This document shows positions 62,184 to 64,000 of a stretch of DNA of 64,000 nt, piece after piece. A model generated the notes under the pieces. It searched no databases. It was not told the DNA's origin and saw nothing but the letters and a program-made list of their open reading frames with translations. The DNA lies in the NCBI RefSeq assembly GCF_033060595.1, contig NZ_CP133038.1:1116001-1180000 (forward strand), given 5' to 3'. Origin of the DNA: Pyramidobacter sp. YE332 (lineage in GTDB: Bacteria; Synergistota; Synergistia; Synergistales; Dethiosulfovibrionaceae). The position numbers and the translations under genes were made by a program. Every line of letters starts with the position of its first letter. Position 1 is the first letter of the stretch.

Positions 62184-63666
62184 TTTCGCGCAATTTGTCA
62201 ATGATCGACGTGCTGGAAAGCCCCGGCAACAGCGGCAAGATCTCCACTCTGCCGGCGTATGCGGCGCCGGCGATCCGCTCCGGCCGATAGTCGCCGCCCT
62301 TGACCAGAACATCGGGCCTGATCAGAGAAAGAAGCCGCTCCGGCGTGTCCTCGTCGAAAATCACCACGGCGTCGACGCATTCAAGGGCCGCCAGAACGGC
62401 GGCTCGGTTCTGCTCGCTGTTGATCGGACGAGTATCGCCTTTCAGATTTGTCACCGAGCGGTCGGAGTTGAGGCCGACGATCAAACGATCGCCCAAAGTT
62501 CTGGCGCGCGTCAGCGAGTCGACATGGCCGGCGTGAAAGACGTCGAAGCAGCCGTTCGTGAAAACCACTTTTTCCCCTTGTTCCTTCCACGCCTTCACCC
62601 GCCGTACCGCCGCAGTCGCATCGAGAATCTTCTGCCCGCCGGAGGGCGGATGTTCTTTCGCCTGGGAGAGGCACAGACCTTTCAGCTCCCGACAGGAAAT
62701 CGGATACGTACCGGCCTTGCCGATCACCACTTGAGCCGCCGCATTCGACAGCCGACAGCAGTTCCGCCAGTCGACGCCGTAGGCGCGGAAAAAAGCGACC
62801 GCAGCAATAACGGTATCGCCGGCGCCGGAAACGTCGTAAACGTCGACCGCCTGAGACGGTTCGTCAAAACACTCGCGCTCGCCGACGAACGTGCTGCCCT
62901 TTTCGGAGCGGGTAACCAGCAAATTATTCAACCCAAAGGAAGAACGAATCTTTTGAGCTTGCGTCACAAGCGCCTCGTCATCGTCGTTCGATATGTGGAA
63001 CCCCGCCACGTCCGAAAGCTCTTTCACGTTGGGAGTGACCAGTTCGGCGCCGGCGTAGCGCCGCCAATCCCGCCCCTTGGGATCGACGAAAACCGGGATC
63101 CGCCGCGCCCGGCACAGCTCGACGACCTTGCGGCACAACGAAAACGAACACATCCCCTTGCCGTAATCGGAGAGGACGACCGCATTCAGACGGCGCGCGG
63201 CAAATTCCGCCAGCCGGGAGAGAAGTTCGCCCTCCGATTCCGGGTCCAGCGGGAGGATATCCTCATGATCAAGCCTCATCATCTGCTGACGCCCGTTGCC
63301 GATGACGCGCGTTTTCACGGTCGTCGTCTCCTTATGGAACGGGAACAGTTCGACGCTTCCCCGGGACGAACCGTTCACGGCGTCCACAAGCTTCAGGACT
63401 TCCCGCGCCGCCGGATCCCCGCCGAGCTGAGCGAAGCACTTGACGTCCGCCCCCAGCCCGCAGAGATTGGCGACGACGTTGCCCGCCCCGCCGAGGACGC
63501 TCCTTTCACTCTGAAACTTCACGACCGGGATCGGCGCTTCGGGGGAGATCCGCTCCACGCTGCCGTAAAGATACCGGTCGAGCATGAGGTCGCCGACGAC
63601 GGCGACTGTACATGGAGAAAGCCGCTCGACCCGTTCTATGATCTTTGCAAGAGTGCCTTCGGACAA
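62176..63666 (-). CDS. hldE: Bifunctional heptose 7-phosphate kinase/adenylyltransferase
   Basis: It phosphorylates heptose 7-phosphate and later attaches ADP. The product has 496 residues. The N-terminal ribokinase-like domain ends with catalytic DVSGAGDTV; the C-terminal nucleotidyltransferase starts at about residue 370 (TNGCFDVFHAGHVDSL with HxGH-type motif). Start is TTG 63666, with AAAAGGGG ten bases upstream and eight bases after the heptosyltransferase stop. With gmhA and gmhB it gives the steps up to ADP-D-glycero-heptose; the epimerase HldD is not in this window. Confidence 0.95.
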   Translation of the reverse strand: MSEGTLAKIIERVERLSPCTVAVVGDLMLDRYLYGSVERISPEAPIPVVKFQSERSVLGGAGNVVANLCGLGADVKCFAQLGGDPAAREVLKLVDAVNGSSRGSVELFPFHKETTTVKTRVIGNGRQQMMRLDHEDILPLDPESEGELLSRLAEFAARRLNAVVLSDYGKGMCSFSLCRKVVELCRARRIPVFVDPKGRDWRRYAGAELVTPNVKELSDVAGFHISNDDDEALVTQAQKIRSSFGLNNLLVTRSEKGSTFVGERECFDEPSQAVDVYDVSGAGDTVIAAVAFFRAYGVDWRNCCRLSNAAAQVVIGKAGTYPISCRELKGLCLSQAKEHPPSGGQKILDATAAVRRVKAWKEQGEKVVFTNGCFDVFHAGHVDSLTRARTLGDRLIVGLNSDRSVTNLKGDTRPINSEQNRAAVLAALECVDAVVIFDEDTPERLLSLIRPDVLVKGGDYRPERIAGAAYAGRVEILPLLPGLSSTSIIDKLRENE

Positions 63667-63673
63667 AGCGGAT

Positions 63674-64000
63674 TCACCCCTTTTGCGGGAAAATAGATTC
63701 CAGAATTTCCTCTGCGGCTTTGATGACCTTCTGCGGAGCAATACGTTCCATGCAGGGCAAATCGCATTTCCAATCCAAACACCCCATCTTTTCGCAGGAT
63801 GTATAAACAACCTTGTCAAAGCTTTGCGTATAAGAGATCGAGAGCGACGTCGGGCCGAACATCGCGATCACCGGAGTCCCCAGCGCCCGCGCCATGTGAA
63901 GCGGCCCGGTGTCGGCGGCGACGACAAAAGAAGCGTCAGCCAACACGCAGAGCAATTCCGACGTCGAAAGTTTGTCTACCCAATCGAGAACTCTCTGTCC
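63674..64000 (-). CDS. Glycosyltransferase family 9 (heptosyltransferase), C-terminal part
   Basis: The last 108 codons of a gene that runs off the window edge. The family 9 signature VVAADTGPLHMARALGTPVIAMFGPT is visible, followed by a Cys-containing CEKMGCLDWKCDLPCM stretch and the usual end. It is probably an LPS-core heptosyltransferase (WaaF/WaaC/WaaQ class) and the first gene here of the heptose operon. The 5' end and subclass cannot be seen. Confidence 0.9.
   Translation of the reverse strand, partial: GQRVLDWVDKLSTSELLCVLADASFVVAADTGPLHMARALGTPVIAMFGPTSLSISYTQSFDKVVYTSCEKMGCLDWKCDLPCMERIAPQKVIKAAEEILESIFPQKG

Overview
The window reads as a chromosomal segment of a GC-rich (roughly 58-62 %), double-membraned, anaerobic, amino-acid-fermenting bacterium. 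Outer-membrane character comes from a trimeric autotransporter, an RND/TolC/HlyD tripartite pump and an ADP-heptose (LPS core) gene run. Anaerobic peptide metabolism comes from protein C of the glycine/sarcosine/betaine reductase system (grdC, grdD), a YedE-type selenium transporter, a DUF3343 Se/S-carrier-like protein, rubredoxin, HypF and several peptidases. This mix, with GatCAB, an EF-G paralogue and ISNCY/IS1202-type DNA, fits Synergistota (Pyramidobacter/Jonquetella-like). That placement is inference from gene content, not from a marker gene.

Layout. 1-6.9 kb: a 2223-residue YadA-type adhesin with a nine-G tract just upstream of its start region. 6.9-16.6 kb: clpB (-), an M18 aminopeptidase (+), and an RND > TolC > HlyD efflux operon (-). 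16.8-22.3 kb: radical SAM protein (+), then hydroxyacid dehydrogenase, a small membrane coiled-coil protein, tpiA and a frameshifted EF-G paralogue (all -). 22.4-27.7 kb: tightly overlapping ligA > gatC > gatA > gatB (-). 27.7-29.2 kb: a lower-GC patch with a CDF metal exporter and no other convincing gene. 29.4-35.3 kb: comEA > comEC > dus > lysS, and miaB (-). 35.5-39.9 kb: rubredoxin, Xaa-Pro aminopeptidase, queH, transketolase, an eIF1/SUI1-like factor and a small unknown gene (-).

40.1-44.9 kb is a selenium/glycine-reductase block. DUF3343 (-) is divergent from yedE and a TusA/YedF-like gene (+), followed by grdC and grdD. The selenoprotein subunits GrdA and GrdB are not in this window. 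45.0-48.5 kb: an FmdE-family protein leading a FecBCD-type metal ABC transporter operon (-). A complete 1540-bp insertion sequence with a 16-bp target duplication sits directly against the -35 of that operon (48.6-50.2 kb). 50.4-56.8 kb: yerC, tRNA-Leu(TAA), rarA, nth, a Lon-like protease and mnmA. 56.9-60.1 kb: hypF (+) converging on pfkA (-). 60.2-64.0 kb: a heptosyltransferase fragment (open at the window edge) > hldE > gmhB > gmhA > a secreted coiled-coil protein (-).

Most convergent or adjacent units are separated by strong intrinsic hairpins. The best leads for follow-up are the promoter-proximal poly-G tract and large DNA repeats of the adhesin, its unusual coiled coil beyond the membrane anchor, the selenium-linked grdCD block, the IS placed against the fmdE promoter, a possible CtsR-type operator in the clpB promoter, and two single-base frameshifts that both fall in four-base G/C runs.
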